Of a stretch of DNA of 64,000 nucleotides, positions 44,529 through 57,265 are shown in pieces. The translations under genes and the position numbers were made by a program. Source of the stretch: Tethya wilhelma. Its lineage: Eukaryota > Porifera > Demospongiae > Tethyida > Tethyidae. The notes under the pieces are model-generated. The model was not told where the DNA came from, did no database searches, and saw only the letters and a list, made by a program, of their open reading frames with translations. Numbering within the stretch: position 1 is the stretch's first letter; each line of letters begins with the position of its first letter. The DNA lies in NCBI GenBank assembly GCA_964030475.1, contig CAXIPT010000079.1, forward strand, positions 1 through 64,000, written 5' to 3'.

Positions 44529-47500
44529 TCAATTTGTTTTGGTGACCTCATAAGCTGGACAGGTCTCCATCTCCATGGTAACTGTTTTTGTTGGCTGAGA
44601 AGAGAGGTTTATTTCATCGTAGACAGCTTCACTTGGTTTACTCTGTGTTTCTACCACGTCATACTCAGTAGGTGACTGTTTAACACCTTAAAAAAAAATA
44701 GTTTTGTTTATCATAACATTGAAAGTTTAATAATTATAACAATGAATAATAACTTTATGCAGGCTACCCATACTGGGACCATGCATGTATTGCTATGAGT
44801 AGCATTATTCCCAGGCCTAGGTCCACATAGCCAGAATTTAAATGCGTAAGGAAAGCCTGGATAGGAGGCTATGTTATGAGTGTGATAACACGCACCTTTA
44901 GAAATGTTTCTATCTTGAGATTTATTTCGGCAAATCCTAAGGAATGTCAAAGTAAATCATTCATTAGATAGTGTGGCATTTACTTATCGGTATACTATGT
45001 GATTAATGTTTCATATATAGAAGTATATACATATTACCATTTGGTTATTGTGATTCCAGACAGAACAGCGATGATGATAAGTAGAATAACGATCACTGAT
45101 GCCATCCCGGCAGTTGTGGGTGTACACGATGACGTTGAAGTTGACATACTAGTACCTAAAAGATCAACACACATTGTGTGTATATATGTGTGTGTATGCG
45201 TATGTGTGCATATGAGTGCTCGTGTGTGCATTTATATATATAATTATGCATGAACTGAAAATAATTGTTTATCTTTATTGATAGAGTATAGCTGCTGCTC
45301 TTAAAATGTCTTTAACGGACAAACATCAAACAGCAGCAAACCATTATGTTGATGACCTAGCATCTGACTAAACAAACTATTCAATGTTCAATGGGCAAAT
45401 AAAAGCAAACATTGATAAAATTTAATGGTAAACAACCTCTTGTAGCTCCCACAACAGCAAATGGCCCCACACCAATGTTGTTGACAGCTGCCACCATCAC
45501 ACGATAGCTAGAGGAGGTATTGAGACCAGTTGCTGTGTAGACATTTCTTCCACCAGAGTTGATGTTATCAATGAGCACTGCCTGACTGTCCTTGGGATCA
45601 TCTATTGAAGTAAACACCAGAAGATAATTTGTTATGAGTCCATTTCTATGGATACACTCCACACTGTCCCAAGATATGGTGACACTGGTGGAGGTGGAGG
45701 TGATGATGGTGAGGTTTTGAGGGGCTCCAGATGGAACTAAATACAAATGATTTGTGCATGCATTGTTTACATCAATGAACTATAATATTACATCATGTCA
45801 TGCAGTGGTGACTTACTAGTGGAATTGGTCATAAATTGAATGGTTGTACTATTCAGTACTTCACTTCTGCTGCCTACAGTTACAGCATAGACACTGTAGG
45901 CTTCCAAATGAAGGGTTAAAGTGTTCATCATTGGTACAGCTCTCACTGTCAGGATGTCTTGATCTTGAAAGGAGCTACACTGTCCATCTCTTCCATTCAA
46001 GCGACGATAAGACACAACATATTCATCAACTGCCAACCCTCCTTCTGTTTGGTTCCAGGTGACTTGGACTGATGTGATGTTAGCTAGTTCAGCCACTGAA
46101 GTCAATAGGGTACCTGTAAAATTCATTGCATACAATAATTATAATATTATATCTGCAATGTCATACACCCATAAAATTAAATTATTTTCATCATCACATT
46201 CTACTATGCACATACTTACCTAGTACTTCGACAGTGTGGAGAGGTGATGCAATCAGTGAACCAGACAGTATGTGTGTAGAGGATGCCGTTGTTTGGAAAG
46301 AGTTAGTTGAAACAATGACTCTGTAGGTTGTCCAAATGCTCACATCAGTCAAATCGAAGCTAGTAGTAAATCTTGTCACTGTAACGGAAGTGTTACATTG
46401 ATCATTCCAAAAGTTGCATGGGGTGTATGTCACATTGTATGATCCAACTGTGAGTGATGATTGTGTGTTCAAGGTCCATGACAAACTGATACTTGTGAGG
46501 TCTTCAGAGAGTGTTGCAGTTAGAGAAATACTTGCTGAAGTTGAAGGATCTGTGTTTTAATTAACAATACTTTAAACTGCATGGTATACCAATGACACTC
46601 ACTAACAATTATTCAGAATTTTTTCTACAGTAACTGAACTTTAATATAATTTTGCTAAGTGTAATGGTGGTATATAATTTTATGTTGTGATAAAATTATT
46701 ACCTATCACAGTAAAAGGATCTGCAGTAACAGGTGTTGTTGTCCTATCATTAGTCACACTGACTCCATACACTCCTGAGAGTCTTCCTCTCACTGTCAGG
46801 ATGTTAGAGTAGTTTCCATCTCGGTATAGCCTATCATCTGAGCTGTCAGGTACAACAGTCTGTGATTCTGTGTAGTGATCATGGTCTACAAGAGATGAGA
46901 TGTCAACTCCATCTCTTGTCCAAGTGACAACTGTAGCTGGTCCTCCAGTGGTTCTGAAGGTGAGGGTGAACTCCACTGGGTCTTCACTCACTAGAGAGAA
47001 CTGGATAGAACCATTAGCTGACAATGAACCTGTGGTGCGTGAATTAGTACTGTACCATATTGTCCTCCCAAAACAATTATCATTCTTAGTGTCTCACCAT
47101 TACTGCTTATTGGATTAGCATAGACTCCTATGTACTTGGTCCTCTCCACTCCATTAGAGTCAGGGATCTCACATCTCCAGATTCCATTTAGTGCATGATT
47201 ATTATCAGCTGCTCTATTACGAAAGACATAAACTGCCTGTCCACTTCGTGTGATTCCAGATATATAATCAGGTTGATGGATTTGACGAGGAACATAATGA
47301 AAAATAGTGTGAGGATATTTCCAACTTCCAATACCACTTGGACTCGCACCAATCATTATTATATTGAAATCTGGTGCTTCATTAAAATCTGTACAGCAAC
47401 CACTATAGGTAGTGCTACATTTGAGTCCCACCATTAGATTTGTTCCATTAGGATCAATTCCAATATCCTCAGTAGTCACCAGTCCATGGTTAGGGATCAC

Positions 47501-48727
47501 CCTGTCTCCTAGACTGATCCTAATACCATCATCTATAGATTCAGATTATTAAAAAAAACTTAAGGCTTTCATTACATGCTTGCCAGACTTACCTAATTGA
47601 GTACATTATAAGCTACAAGTAGTAAAAATTTCAAAAAAAATAAGCAGTGTAGGAATGGGCAGTGCATTAAAAAGTATTGGAACAAGGAATGGTCCCAATT
47701 TCGGCACATGACTACTTCATTTTCATTATTATCCATCATGCATAGCTATTATTGTCGTAAATGGATCAAAGAATGATCTGTACTTGAATAGCTTATCACT
47801 CCGGTATCACATTAATTTTTATCACATGGTTCAAATTCCTGCCAATCTTATCACTTGGCTAAAAAGTGGAATAAAGTATAGCATGCATGATTAGATTAAT
47901 ACCAGCCAAGACTTGGGCACAAAAATGAAGTAGTCATGTGCCGAAATTGGGACCATTCCTTGTTCCAATACTTTTAATGCACTGCCCATTCCTACACTGC
48001 TAATTTTTTTTGAAATTTTTACTACTTGTTCATTCACTTTTTTCAACACTACAGTGAAGAGACTATCAGAGACTGGTTAGTCCCTATAAAAAGCTTGAGT
48101 TATCTGAGAAGCAGCTACATTGGCTGCTAGAGCAGCTTATGCGCATGCGCGTTTAATGCCACGTGGATGACCTTTGAACTCTACCTACAAGAAGATGGCT
48201 ACATTGAAGTACATGAATTTATACTCTAAGTTTCAAAGCTTTCTAGTTTTTGTTTAGGCTTATTTGTGATGAAAACGAGTATCAAGGAATGTATTACCTA
48301 TGAAAAGGAGTTACTTTGTGCTGTCAAAGTTGGCTCAACACTTTCTGGTTCTCTGGAAATGCTTTTCAAGTAAGTCAGTTAGGAAGTACGTACGTAAGTT
48401 AGATGAACAAAAATGGCACTATTGTGGCTTCCCACTAGCTCTCTCTACGAGTGCCGAGGAAAGGTTCTGTGAGTTTTAGGCCTTGCATACAATTGGTAAT
48501 CTGTCAGTGAGAGACTGTGAGCAAGTTTGAAGACTCAATTTTGTTTTGTTAGATTTTTATGATCATAAACATTTTGTATAAATTTGTGCCTATGGGACAT
48601 TCGGCCCATTCCTACTATACGTACTACCGTACGTATGATAACTTTGATACCACATACCTTGGCTCTCACAACTGCTGGTGAAGACAGCCACTACAATGAT
48701 GGTGATGATGTGGACTGAACTGATCAT
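44529..48727 (-). CDS. Receptor gene I: Ig-Ig-FN3x3-TM type II with tyrosine tail, intact
   Basis: Exons: 48727-48658 leader; 47532-47098 N-terminal Ig-like; 47029-46703 second Ig-like; 46549-46220 FN3-1 (DPSTSASISLT type); 46113-45817 FN3-2; 45736-45437 FN3-3; 45155-45038 TM (MASVIVILLIIIAVLSG); 44936-44896 juxtamembrane (WICRNKSQD); 44686-44529 tail. They join into 691 residues without interruption. The tail has EYDVV, VYDEI and CPAYEV, possible SH2-ligand tyrosines. Intron 1 carries a complete Helitron-like element (47616-48638). FN3-1 is the C/M type while the end is the A/D type, so this gene is a natural recombinant of subfamilies. Cell-surface location is inferred from the leader and TM. 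Confidence 0.9.
45297..45372 (+). pseudogene. Penelope relic in gene I intron
   Basis: It codes for NHYVDDLASD followed by a stop on the + strand, at the same intron position as in genes A and D. Confidence 0.6.
47616..48638 (-). mobile_element. Helitron-like element in intron 1 of gene I
   Basis: Complete copy of 1023 bases, flanked by A47615 and T48639. The same intron in gene B (about 16245-16265) lacks it, which gives a second empty site. Hairpin arms share the private word GGTCCCAATT and its complement. Confidence 0.8.
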
Positions 48728-48754
48728 AGCTCACTCTTTAGCATTCATGCAGGC

Positions 48755-48916
48755 ATAAGAGTAAAACAGTCAGTCAGTGAATCAATGTTGCTGCTTTAAT
48801 ACTTGCTTGAATTTGTGGGTGTGGCAATGCATGGAAATCCCCCCCACTTCCTGTATTGATTTGCACATGCGCAGTAGCTAGCCTGAGCTGATGAGGTGGT
48901 GACCATTACCATGCAA
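48755..48916 (-). promoter_or_regulatory. Conserved 5' flank of gene I
   Basis: Contains GGAAATCCCCCC, ACTTCCTG, CACATGCGCAG and CTGATGAGGTGGTGACCATT in the usual order. Confidence 0.55.
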
Positions 48917-48944
48917 TAATAATGCCAACCACAGAATAATTAAA

Positions 48945-49038
48945 GTGAATCGTTGTTGGAAGTCTTAGGACCATAGATGATGATGAAATGGGTAATGAGT
49001 CCATTTCTATGGATACACTCAATACTGTTCCAGCTCAT
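48945..49038 (-). pseudogene. FN3 exon relic
   Basis: Middle part of a PSGAPQNL-type FN3 exon between the stop of gene J and the promoter of gene I. Confidence 0.6.
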
Positions 49039-49092
49039 AATGTTATCACAAAATTATTTAATAATAATAATTATTATAGTCAGTATATAAAA

Positions 49093-52006
49093 TCAGTTTA
49101 TCTTGGTGATCTCATAAGCTGGACATGTCTCCATTTCTAGCTGACCAGTTGAAGTAGTTGGGACTACCTTGTCTGGTTCTTCATAAATGGCTCCTCCACT
49201 GCTTCCTTTAGTCTGCTTTGTTGCTCCTAAAATGGTACAATAATGGAATATTTTATACAACTTCAGCTTGGTAAACCATGATCATGCATGCACTCAAGGA
49301 TAATAATTATAAGTATTATGTTATAGATTATACCTTTGAATTGCCTCTTTATTTTGTATACCCTACAATAATAATTATTGCAATTTTACCTGGTTTAGGT
49401 TAAAATTAAGTCACTTGTCAATTTAAACTTACGCCAAGGCATTGAAGACTACACTAGTCACCAAAGCTGCTGCCAATATGACTATGACTGCTATCAGTCC
49501 AGCAATTGTTGCAGACTGAGAGTTACGATCACCTAATAGTATAATAAGAGGCAAAAATAGTGTAGAGCAGTACGTATACAAAGAAAGATAAATAATTCCT
49601 TGTACTATCAACTTCAAACGTTTTGTTGACATTGTTGATTGCAATAAGTGCTCTATAATACATACTTGTGTTTATCCATAAAACTAACAATGCTTGCATT
49701 ATAGCATATGGAAACTTGCTTGGCAATCAATAATAAACTGAATATAATATACACATAAGTGACATATAACACTGCTTGCTAAAATGACAAACACTGTTGC
49801 ATACCAATTAACCATTATTTCTGACAGTAGACACACTAGCAAATACCCCCACACCAACTTCATTGACAGCTGCTACTTTGAAGAGATACTCTCTCCTAGG
49901 ATCAATTCCAGTGGCTGTGTAGCTCCCTCCTTCCTCTTGGTCTGTGATGTTCACTGTGACATTCATCTGGTTGGTCTCTCCATCTCCTCCCTGACCATAG
50001 CTGATGAGGTAATGAGTGATGAGTCCATTTCTATAGATACACTCAACACTGTCCCAAGATATGGTGATAGCATTGGCACACATGGAACCAATAATATATA
50101 GAGAGACATTTTTGGGGGGTCCAGATGGAACTGCAAAATAATTGTATAATTTTAAATACAGAAGCAGTCATTCAGAAATTCAAACAATGTCATGCATGCA
50201 GGTTGCTCATATATATGCTCACCTGTTGAATTTGTTATAAAATTGAAATTTGTTGTGTTCTCCAAATGAGAACCTCCATTTTTTCTGGCAATTACATTAC
50301 AGGAGTAGTTACTGTGTGCTTCTAAGTGGAGAGTAGTAGTATAGGGTCCTTCTCCCTCAGCTCTCACTGTCACACTGCCTTCATCTTGAAATGAGCTACT
50401 CTGTCCATCTCTTCCATTCAAGCGACGATAAGACACAACATATTCATCAACTGTCAATCCTTCTTCTGGTTGGTTCCAGGTGACTTGGACTGATGTGATG
50501 TTAGCTAGTTCAACCACTGAAGAAATCTCAGGAGGTAAAATACCTGTCATTACCATGGTTAATAAACTTTGCATAATAATTATTGTACACTATAAGTATA
50601 ATACAATGCTTACCCAAATTTGAAATATTCAGATATCCAGTAGATATTGGTGTTGATAGTACATATGTGAACTGATCAACCAGGGGCTGGGAATCAAGCC
50701 ATACCATAACAGAGACGCTATAAGTTGCCCACAAGGTCAGATCTCTCAAAATGAATCGAGTAGTAGTGACTTTAGGTATTAGCTCTACTACAGGGTTGTC
50801 ACACTCCCCTGACCATATGTCACACCTGATGTACCTCACTTCATAAGTAAAGTTGTAATTATTAAAGGGAGGGTTGACCAAAGTCCATGAAACAACGATA
50901 GTTGATAAATCTTGAGAGTGTTCCACATTCAGAGACACATTTGAGTGAGAAAAATCTATATAGTGTATAATAACGCATGGCACAGAGTTGCATACATACA
51001 AGATATATATCTGCTTACCTAAGACTGTAATATTTTTTCTAACAGGGGTTGCTGTCCTATCATTAGTCACACTGACTCCATACACTCCTGAGAGTCTTCC
51101 TCTCACTGTCAAAATGTTGTCGTAGTTTCCATCTCTATATAGCCTAGTATCTGAGCTGTCAGGCCTCACAATCTGTGATTGTGTGTAGTCACTGTCTCCA
51201 AGAGATGAGATGTCAACTCCATCTCTTGTCCAAGTGACAACTGTAGCTGGTCCTCCAGTGGTTCTGAAGGTAAGGGTAAAACTCTGAGTTGCTGGGATTT
51301 CATTGACCTCGATTCCATGTGAAGAGATGGTGGTCAGTGAACCTGCAGAGTATTGTTGTATGAATTCACTTTGTATAGTATTATTATGGTCACATGATCC
51401 AATTCACATACAACAACTAACTCACCATAGCTGCTCATTGTATTAGAATAGATTCCTATGTACTTAGTTCTCTCCACTCCACTAGAGTCAGGGATCACAC
51501 ATCTCCAGATCCCATTTAGCAGGTAGAGTCGATTGTTATCAGCTGCTCTATTTCGAAAGACGTATATTTCCTGTCCATGTCGTCTGATTCCAACTATATG
51601 CCTTTGGTTTTCGCTTATTTGATGAATTTGTTGAGTAATATAAATTGTAGTGTGGGCATATCTCCAACCTCCAGGACCACTTGGACTCACACCACCCCAC
51701 TGATATGGATCTTGGCTATTATTAGCAAAAACTTGACAGCAGCCACTATATGTTGTGTTACACTTCAGTCCCACCATTAGATTCATTCCATCAGGATCAA
51801 TTCCAATATCCTCAGTAGTTACTAGTCCATGGTTAGGGATCACTCTGCCTCTTAGAGTGATTCTTATTCCATCATCTACATGAAAGAGAGAAACAATTTA
51901 AACCTTTGGCCATGCATGTGTGACAAGTACTCTGATTCTTACCTTGACTGTGGCTGTAGTTGAACAGAAAGGCTAGAGCTAGGAAGACATACAATGAACT
52001 CATCAT
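49093..52006 (-). CDS. Receptor gene J: divergent Ig-Ig-FN3x3-TM type I, intact
   Basis: Exons: 52006-51943 leader (MMSSLYVFLALAFLFNYS, unlike the other genes); 51875-51426 N-terminal Ig-like; 51342-51019 second Ig-like; 50955-50614 FN3-1; 50543-50223 FN3-2; 50130-49813 FN3-3; 49532-49433 TM; 49362-49334 VYKIKRQFK; 49226-49093 tail with AIYEEP and AYEI. The joined frame is 693 residues. The leader and FN3-1 (NVEHSQDLSTIVVSW) are diverged and FN3-3 begins VPSGPPKNVSLY, while the Ig core and TM are nearly identical to the others, which suggests patchy gene conversion. ATG at 52006 is taken; the next codon is also ATG. Its upstream 390 bases lack the conserved 5' flank, so regulation may differ. 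Confidence 0.88.
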
Positions 52007-52393
52007 TTATTTACAACTTAATTGTTGTCAGAAGTTATTACTGTCAGAACTATGTAAAGTGTTTACTATTTGTAGCTGCTGTAGGTGAACGTGAATTTGA
52101 TGATGTTTTTTCCTTATTAAGATTAAACAAATTTATTCATGATGATGAATCATATGCATTAAATATTTTGTGTACTACAACAAATGTAATTCATGTGAGT
52201 TGCATGTGATATGTCATGAGTCAGTGTATTGTGTGCGGGTGTACTCATCTTAGCAACACCCTATATTTGAATTGAAGATTGCAGGCTGTCAATATGATAG
52301 TGAACTATGCATACAATTTAGTATTTATGCAATTATTTTTTATGCATGTCATTGACAGTATGACTCTATGGCCATTGCTCATCTAAATGTTAG
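52007..52393. other. Gene J upstream region
   Basis: No conserved 5' flank, repeat or gene was recognised between gene J and the stop of gene K. It must hold the promoter of J if J is active. Confidence 0.4.
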
Positions 52394-53596
52394 TTAGTTT
52401 ATCTTGGTGATCTCATAAGCTGGACATGTCTCCATTTCTAGCTGACCAACTGGAGTAGTTGGGACTATCTTGTCTGGTTCTTCATAAATGGCTCCTTCAC
52501 TGCTTCCTTTGGCCTGCTTTGTTGGTCCACTAGTATCACTTTTCTCCTTATAAGGTGATTTCATGTATGTATAGTAGATTACATGTGGTGTATGAATATC
52601 TTGTTTAATTACAGTTGACAACTATGAATTTTTATTCCTTAAAAATCAAGTAAACTGATTCACCTTTGAATAATTGAGCATCTTCATCTTGTTCATCTTG
52701 TTCATCTTGTAAGCCCTGTCAGTAAGCCATGGCAATTGTGGTGAGTATATGCACGGACTCATGTTATGTAATGTTGAACGAAATACTAAGTCTTACCCAA
52801 TGACAATAATAACTCCACTAAGAACCAGAACTAAGAATTGGATGACAATCACTACTATCAGTCCAGCTATTGTTCCAGACTGTGACTTGCTTCCTACACC
52901 GTTACTAGTTTCTCTAACAGCTGTGTACAGGGAACACATCCAAATGTACTGAATGCAGGTTTACTATTATCATTTTGTCTTGTAGCAATAATTATTGTTG
53001 TTTAGTTGGACAGATCTTGGAATGCTAACAATCATACCGAATCTGTTTATCGATAAATTATCATTCATCACATGCATGCAGTAAACATGTGTACCATTGT
53101 TTTGGATGGTTACATTAGCAAACATCCCCACACCAGCTTCATTGACAGCTGCTACTTTAAAGAGGTACTCCTTTGTAGGATCAATTCCAGTGGCTGTGTA
53201 GCTCCCTCCTTCCTCTTGGTCTGTGATGTTCACTGTGACATTCATCTGGTTGGTCTCTCCATCTTCTCCCAGACCATAGCTTATGAGGTAATGAGTGATG
53301 AGTCCGTTTCTATGGATACACTCCACACTGTCCCAAGATATGATCACACTGGTGGAGGTGGAGGTGATGATGGTGAGGTTTTGTGGGGCTCCAGATGGAA
53401 CTGGAAAATTGAGATTTGTGTCAGAATCAATATTATCTGGTCACATGCAGAACAATAATAATAGTAATGTATACCTGTTAAATTGGTCATGATATTATAA
53501 CTTATAGTATTGTACAAATCTCCAAGAAGTTTCCTAGCAGTTATATTGCAAGTGTAGACACTGTAAGCCTCTAGGTGTAGAGTGGCAGTATAGGGT
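52394..53596 (-). CDS. Receptor gene K, type I end, 5' part lost at gap
   Basis: Exons: 53596-53475 (end of FN3-2, cut by the N at 53597), 53400-53095 FN3-3, 52920-52797 TM (TIAGLIVVIVIQFLVLVLSG), 52715-52664 juxtamembrane, 52546-52394 tail (AIYEEP, AYEI). The juxtamembrane exon contains three tandem 9-base units (KMN-KMN-KMK) and ends in phase 0. The tail exon starts earlier than in paralogs, also in phase 0 (EKSDTSGPTKQ), so the frame is kept. Everything upstream is missing. Confidence 0.8.
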
Positions 53597-53597
53597 N

Positions 53598-54740
53598 TAC
53601 TCGGCTATATGAAGATGGAAACTATGACAACATCCTGACAGTGAGAGGAAGACTCTCAGGAGTGTATGGAGTCAGTGTGACTAATGATAGGACAACAATA
53701 CCTGTTGCTGCAGTCACTGAGATTGGTATAATTATGAATGTGAATAAAATTAATGTGATTGATTATGCATATACTAACCTGCATGCATACTGTTAAGGTA
53801 GTAGCGATAGTTCTTGTCAACATTATACATAACTCATGACAATACAGATGACGGTATTACTATCAGTCTTAAAAATATGACAATACTTAACCATGGACTG
53901 GTGACTATGGAGGATATCGGTCCAGGAATGAGTCCTTCTGGAACAAATTACATGATGGGACTCAAGTGTGAAACTACCTACACACAGTGTTGTACTGATA
54001 CAGGTAGTGAGACCAGTACAGCCAGTTGGCATCATGCTCACACTACAGATCCTGTTCAACTTTCTAATCCTAGCACTCAAAACTTATTTGTATTTGGAAT
54101 GAGAATGACTAGTCGAGCAGTTTACTTCTTTCGTAACAAAGCAGTAAACCCAAATACTAATGGAATTGTTAGATGTACCATACCAGACTCAAATGGCAAT
54201 GAGCAAACAAAGTATATTGGAATTTATGCTTCAGGAACAAGTGGTTAGTTTTAATAAACAGTGTGCAAGTGTACTGAATATTATCAAGTGTACTGGTAGA
54301 AAGTGTAGTGCACACAATCTGTATATCCTTATATTAATTTATTCGACACACAGTGTGTAAAATTAGTAACGCGCAATTATTGTATGAATTTACTATGATT
54401 TTATTTATAGGTTCCCTATCACCTGGTACTCCAAGTACTATCCAGTTTTCTCTAGTGAGAGAAGACCCAGTGGAGTTCACCCTCACCTTCAGAACCACTG
54501 GAGGACCAGCAACAGTTGTCACTTGGACAAGAGATAGAGATAGCATCCCAACAGCTGGAGACTTCTACAGCACACCATCACAGATTGTTGAGCAAGACAG
54601 CCCAACTGATGGGAGATACAGACTTGGACAATACTCTAACATCCTGACAGTGAGAGGAAGACTCTCAGGAGTGTATGAAGTCAGTGTGACTAATAACAGG
54701 ACAACAGAACCTGTTACTGGAGTTGCTATTACAGTGACCG
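53598..54740 (+). CDS. Receptor gene L fragment: Ig, then N-Ig repeated
   Basis: 53598-53725 is the end of a second Ig-like exon (YEDGNYDNILTVRGRLSG). After a 122-base intron, 53848-54243 is a divergent N-terminal-type domain (DDGITISLKNMTILNHG, CCTDTG, FRNKAVNPNTNGIVRC) and 54411-54740 another Ig-like exon. All joins are phase 1, so this can be one gene with the N-Ig pair repeated. There is no leader (lost at 53597) and no exon after 54740; two Helitron-like elements and a gap at 56304 follow. The N-domain is the most divergent in the window and has the shortest variable loop. Confidence 0.7.
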
Positions 54741-54787
54741 GTATGATAAATTATTAATAATATAGTCATCAATTCTGTTTGTTTTTA

Positions 54788-55805
54788 TCATACGTACGGT
54801 AGTACGTATAGTAGGAATGGGCTGACTGTCCCATAGACACAATACAAAATGTTTATGCTCATAAACTTTCAGAGAATGACAGCTAAGCTTTTAGACATGG
54901 ATTAAAGCTTCCCTTGGATAGTTTTCTAAGTGCATACATCAACAAAACTCACAGAAACTCTCTAGAGCACTCTAGAGAGAGCGCTGGCGGGAAGCCAGAA
55001 CAGTGCAATTTTGTTTTCTTCTTCCTTCCTTCCTAACTGACAAACTTGAACGCGATTTCCAGACAAACAAAAGGCATTCAGCCAGCTTTAACTGTACAGT
55101 GCAACTTGACTTCATCCGAACTACGTCCTTTTATACTCGTTTGGTGCCTAAAAGCTATATAACAAACAAAATCTAGGCATTTTAAAAACTCTGATATAAA
55201 ATACTGTACTTGCATGTAGCCATCTTGATGTAGGTAAAGGTCGTCAACAGACCACGTGGTTTGCATGCATATAATGCGCATGCGCATCCAGTGTACTTGA
55301 AAGCAGTAGCTCATGCTTTTTGTAGAGACTGACCAGTCTCTGATAGCTTCTACTCCGATGCAGTTGAGCACCTTTGTGTTGGAAAAAGTGAACAAACAAG
55401 TATAGTAAAAATTTCATAAAAATTAGCAGTGTAGGAATGGGCAGTGCTGCAAAAAGAAAGGAAACAAGGCTGGGACTTTAAATTTCGGCACATGACTACT
55501 TCATTTTCAAAGTTTTCCAAGCTCATATAGGTTGCCTGTATACCTTCTAATTTATTTATAACTTAATTGGAATCAAATTTTTAATCATGATTCTATAATT
55601 ATTATAATAATATCAATGGGCATGTACATGTAGCATTGTTTGAACCATATCAATATTTATTTTATATGACTGGATACATGAGGAATCGAAAATGAAAATG
55701 AAGTAGTCATGTGCCGAAATTTAAAGTCCCAGCCTTGTTTCCTTTCTTTTTGCAGCACTGCCCATTCCTACACTGCTAATTTTTATGAAATTTTTACTAT
55801 ACTTG
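54788..55805 (+). mobile_element. Helitron-like element, complete copy
   Basis: Flanked by A54787 and T55806. Its arms match those of the 11876-12900 copy (AAAGTCCCAGCC word), so these two are close relatives. Confidence 0.8.
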
Positions 55806-55839
55806 TTGTTATTACATTTGCCATGCACTAGTACCATTA

Positions 55840-56303
55840 TCATACGTACGGTAGTACGTATAGTAGGAATGGGCCGACTGTCCCATAGACACAATACAAA
55901 ATGTTGGCCACTATAAAAATTTAGTCAAACAAAATTAAACCTTCAAAGTTGCTCAGAGGCTCTTACTGACAGATTATCAACTGCATGCAAGGCCTAAAAC
56001 GCACCAAAACTTTCCTCAACACTCGTAGTGAACGCTATTGGGAAGCCACCATAGTGCCATTTTTGTTCTCTAACGTACGTACGTACGTACGTACGTACTT
56101 CCTAACTGACTTACTTGAAAAGGATTTCCAGAGAATGTGTTGAGCCAACTTTGACAGCACAAAGTAGGTTCTTTTCATGGGTACTACATTCCTTGATACT
56201 CTTTTCAACCTCAAATAGGCCTAAACAAAAACTAGAAAGCTTTGAAACTTAGTGTATAAATTCATGTACTACAATGCAGCCATCTTTGTAGGTAGAGTTC
56301 GAA
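55840..56303 (+). mobile_element. Helitron-like element, TC half
   Basis: Starts TCATACG after A55839, has the (TACG)n tract at 56074-56097, and is cut by the N at 56304 before the hairpin. Confidence 0.75.
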
Positions 56304-56308
56304 NAACG

Positions 56309-56790
56309 AGTTTTGTATGTGTTGGGAAGGATTAGACCTAGCACAGGGTCAGCCCATCAACTCCACCCACTACCATGATCACACACATCACAGTGAGCAC
56401 ACAGGGGAGATTTGATCCCTCAACTACAAACCATGTGCTCACAATGGCCGAAAGAGCTACTGACACAAGACCGAACACCAAGTGTCACATGACTAGCGTG
56501 TCTCCCATGGAAACACCTCAACAGGGTGGGCTGGTCAATTCAGCACTCAAAATCATAATTGTGCACATTGTGGTTTGACTCTGTAACTATAGAAACCATG
56601 TGCACATTAATTTACAGAGGCCATGCTGAAACAGGAAACTTATGTTGTAACTTTACAAGATTCACCTTGTACTTAACCCACATTTTTGCATTTCATTATA
56701 GTGTCAGTAGCCTAGCCATGACATTGGGCATCCACAAATAGCTCAGTTTATGTCTACATTCACAAAAGAAGATAATTATGTTACAATTTA
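56309..56790 (+). repeat. Conserved 0.5-kb unit block, inverted copy 5
   Basis: Holds the MITHITVSTQ ORF at 56375-56578 on the + strand. It is upstream of gene M in the same relative position as in the - strand genes. Confidence 0.65.
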
Positions 56791-56874
56791 AAAAGAACTG
56801 ACAGACAGTTAATGTTGCTTTTAACTAGTATTATACTTCTATACAGATTATCAGTAGCTACTCTTCTACAAATC

Positions 56875-56965
56875 AAGTGAAGCTGCATGTCTACAATGAA
56901 ATAAACCTCTCTTCTGAGGCAATAAAGATTGGCTCCATGGACTTGGGACTTGCCAGCTTAGAAAA
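56875..56965 (+). pseudogene. Decayed type II tail exon
   Basis: Mirror copy of the relic at 19985-20080. Confidence 0.5.
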
Positions 56966-57090
56966 GTCTAATGGAAACTCTCAGTCCAAAGATGCATAAT
57001 AATATTATAACAGATATATCCAGTCCCCTTAGACTGATGCAATTATTATTAATACCTGTATCACTTTATTCTGTGGTTGGCATTCATTTG

Positions 57091-57240
57091 TTGCATGGTA
57101 ATGGCACCACCTCATCAGCTCAGGCTAGCTACTGCGCATGTGCAAATCAATACAGGAAGTGGAGAAATTTCCATGCATTGCCACACCCACAAGTACAAGC
57201 AAGCAGCAAGATTGATTTTTTGACTGTTTTACTTTAATGC
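57091..57240 (+). promoter_or_regulatory. Conserved 5' flank of gene M
   Basis: In order: TTGCATGGTAATGGCACC, TACTGCGCATGTGCA (NRF1-like), ACAGGAAGT (ETS-like) and GGAGAAATTTCC (weak kB-like), about 30 to 170 bases before the ATG. Confidence 0.6.
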
Positions 57241-57265
57241 CTGTATGATTGCTAAAGAGTGAGCT

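Noticed and set aside
47616..48638. Tc1/mariner identity for the 1-kb hairpin family
   Set aside because: Ends are not inverted repeats of each other and the empty sites show no TA duplication.
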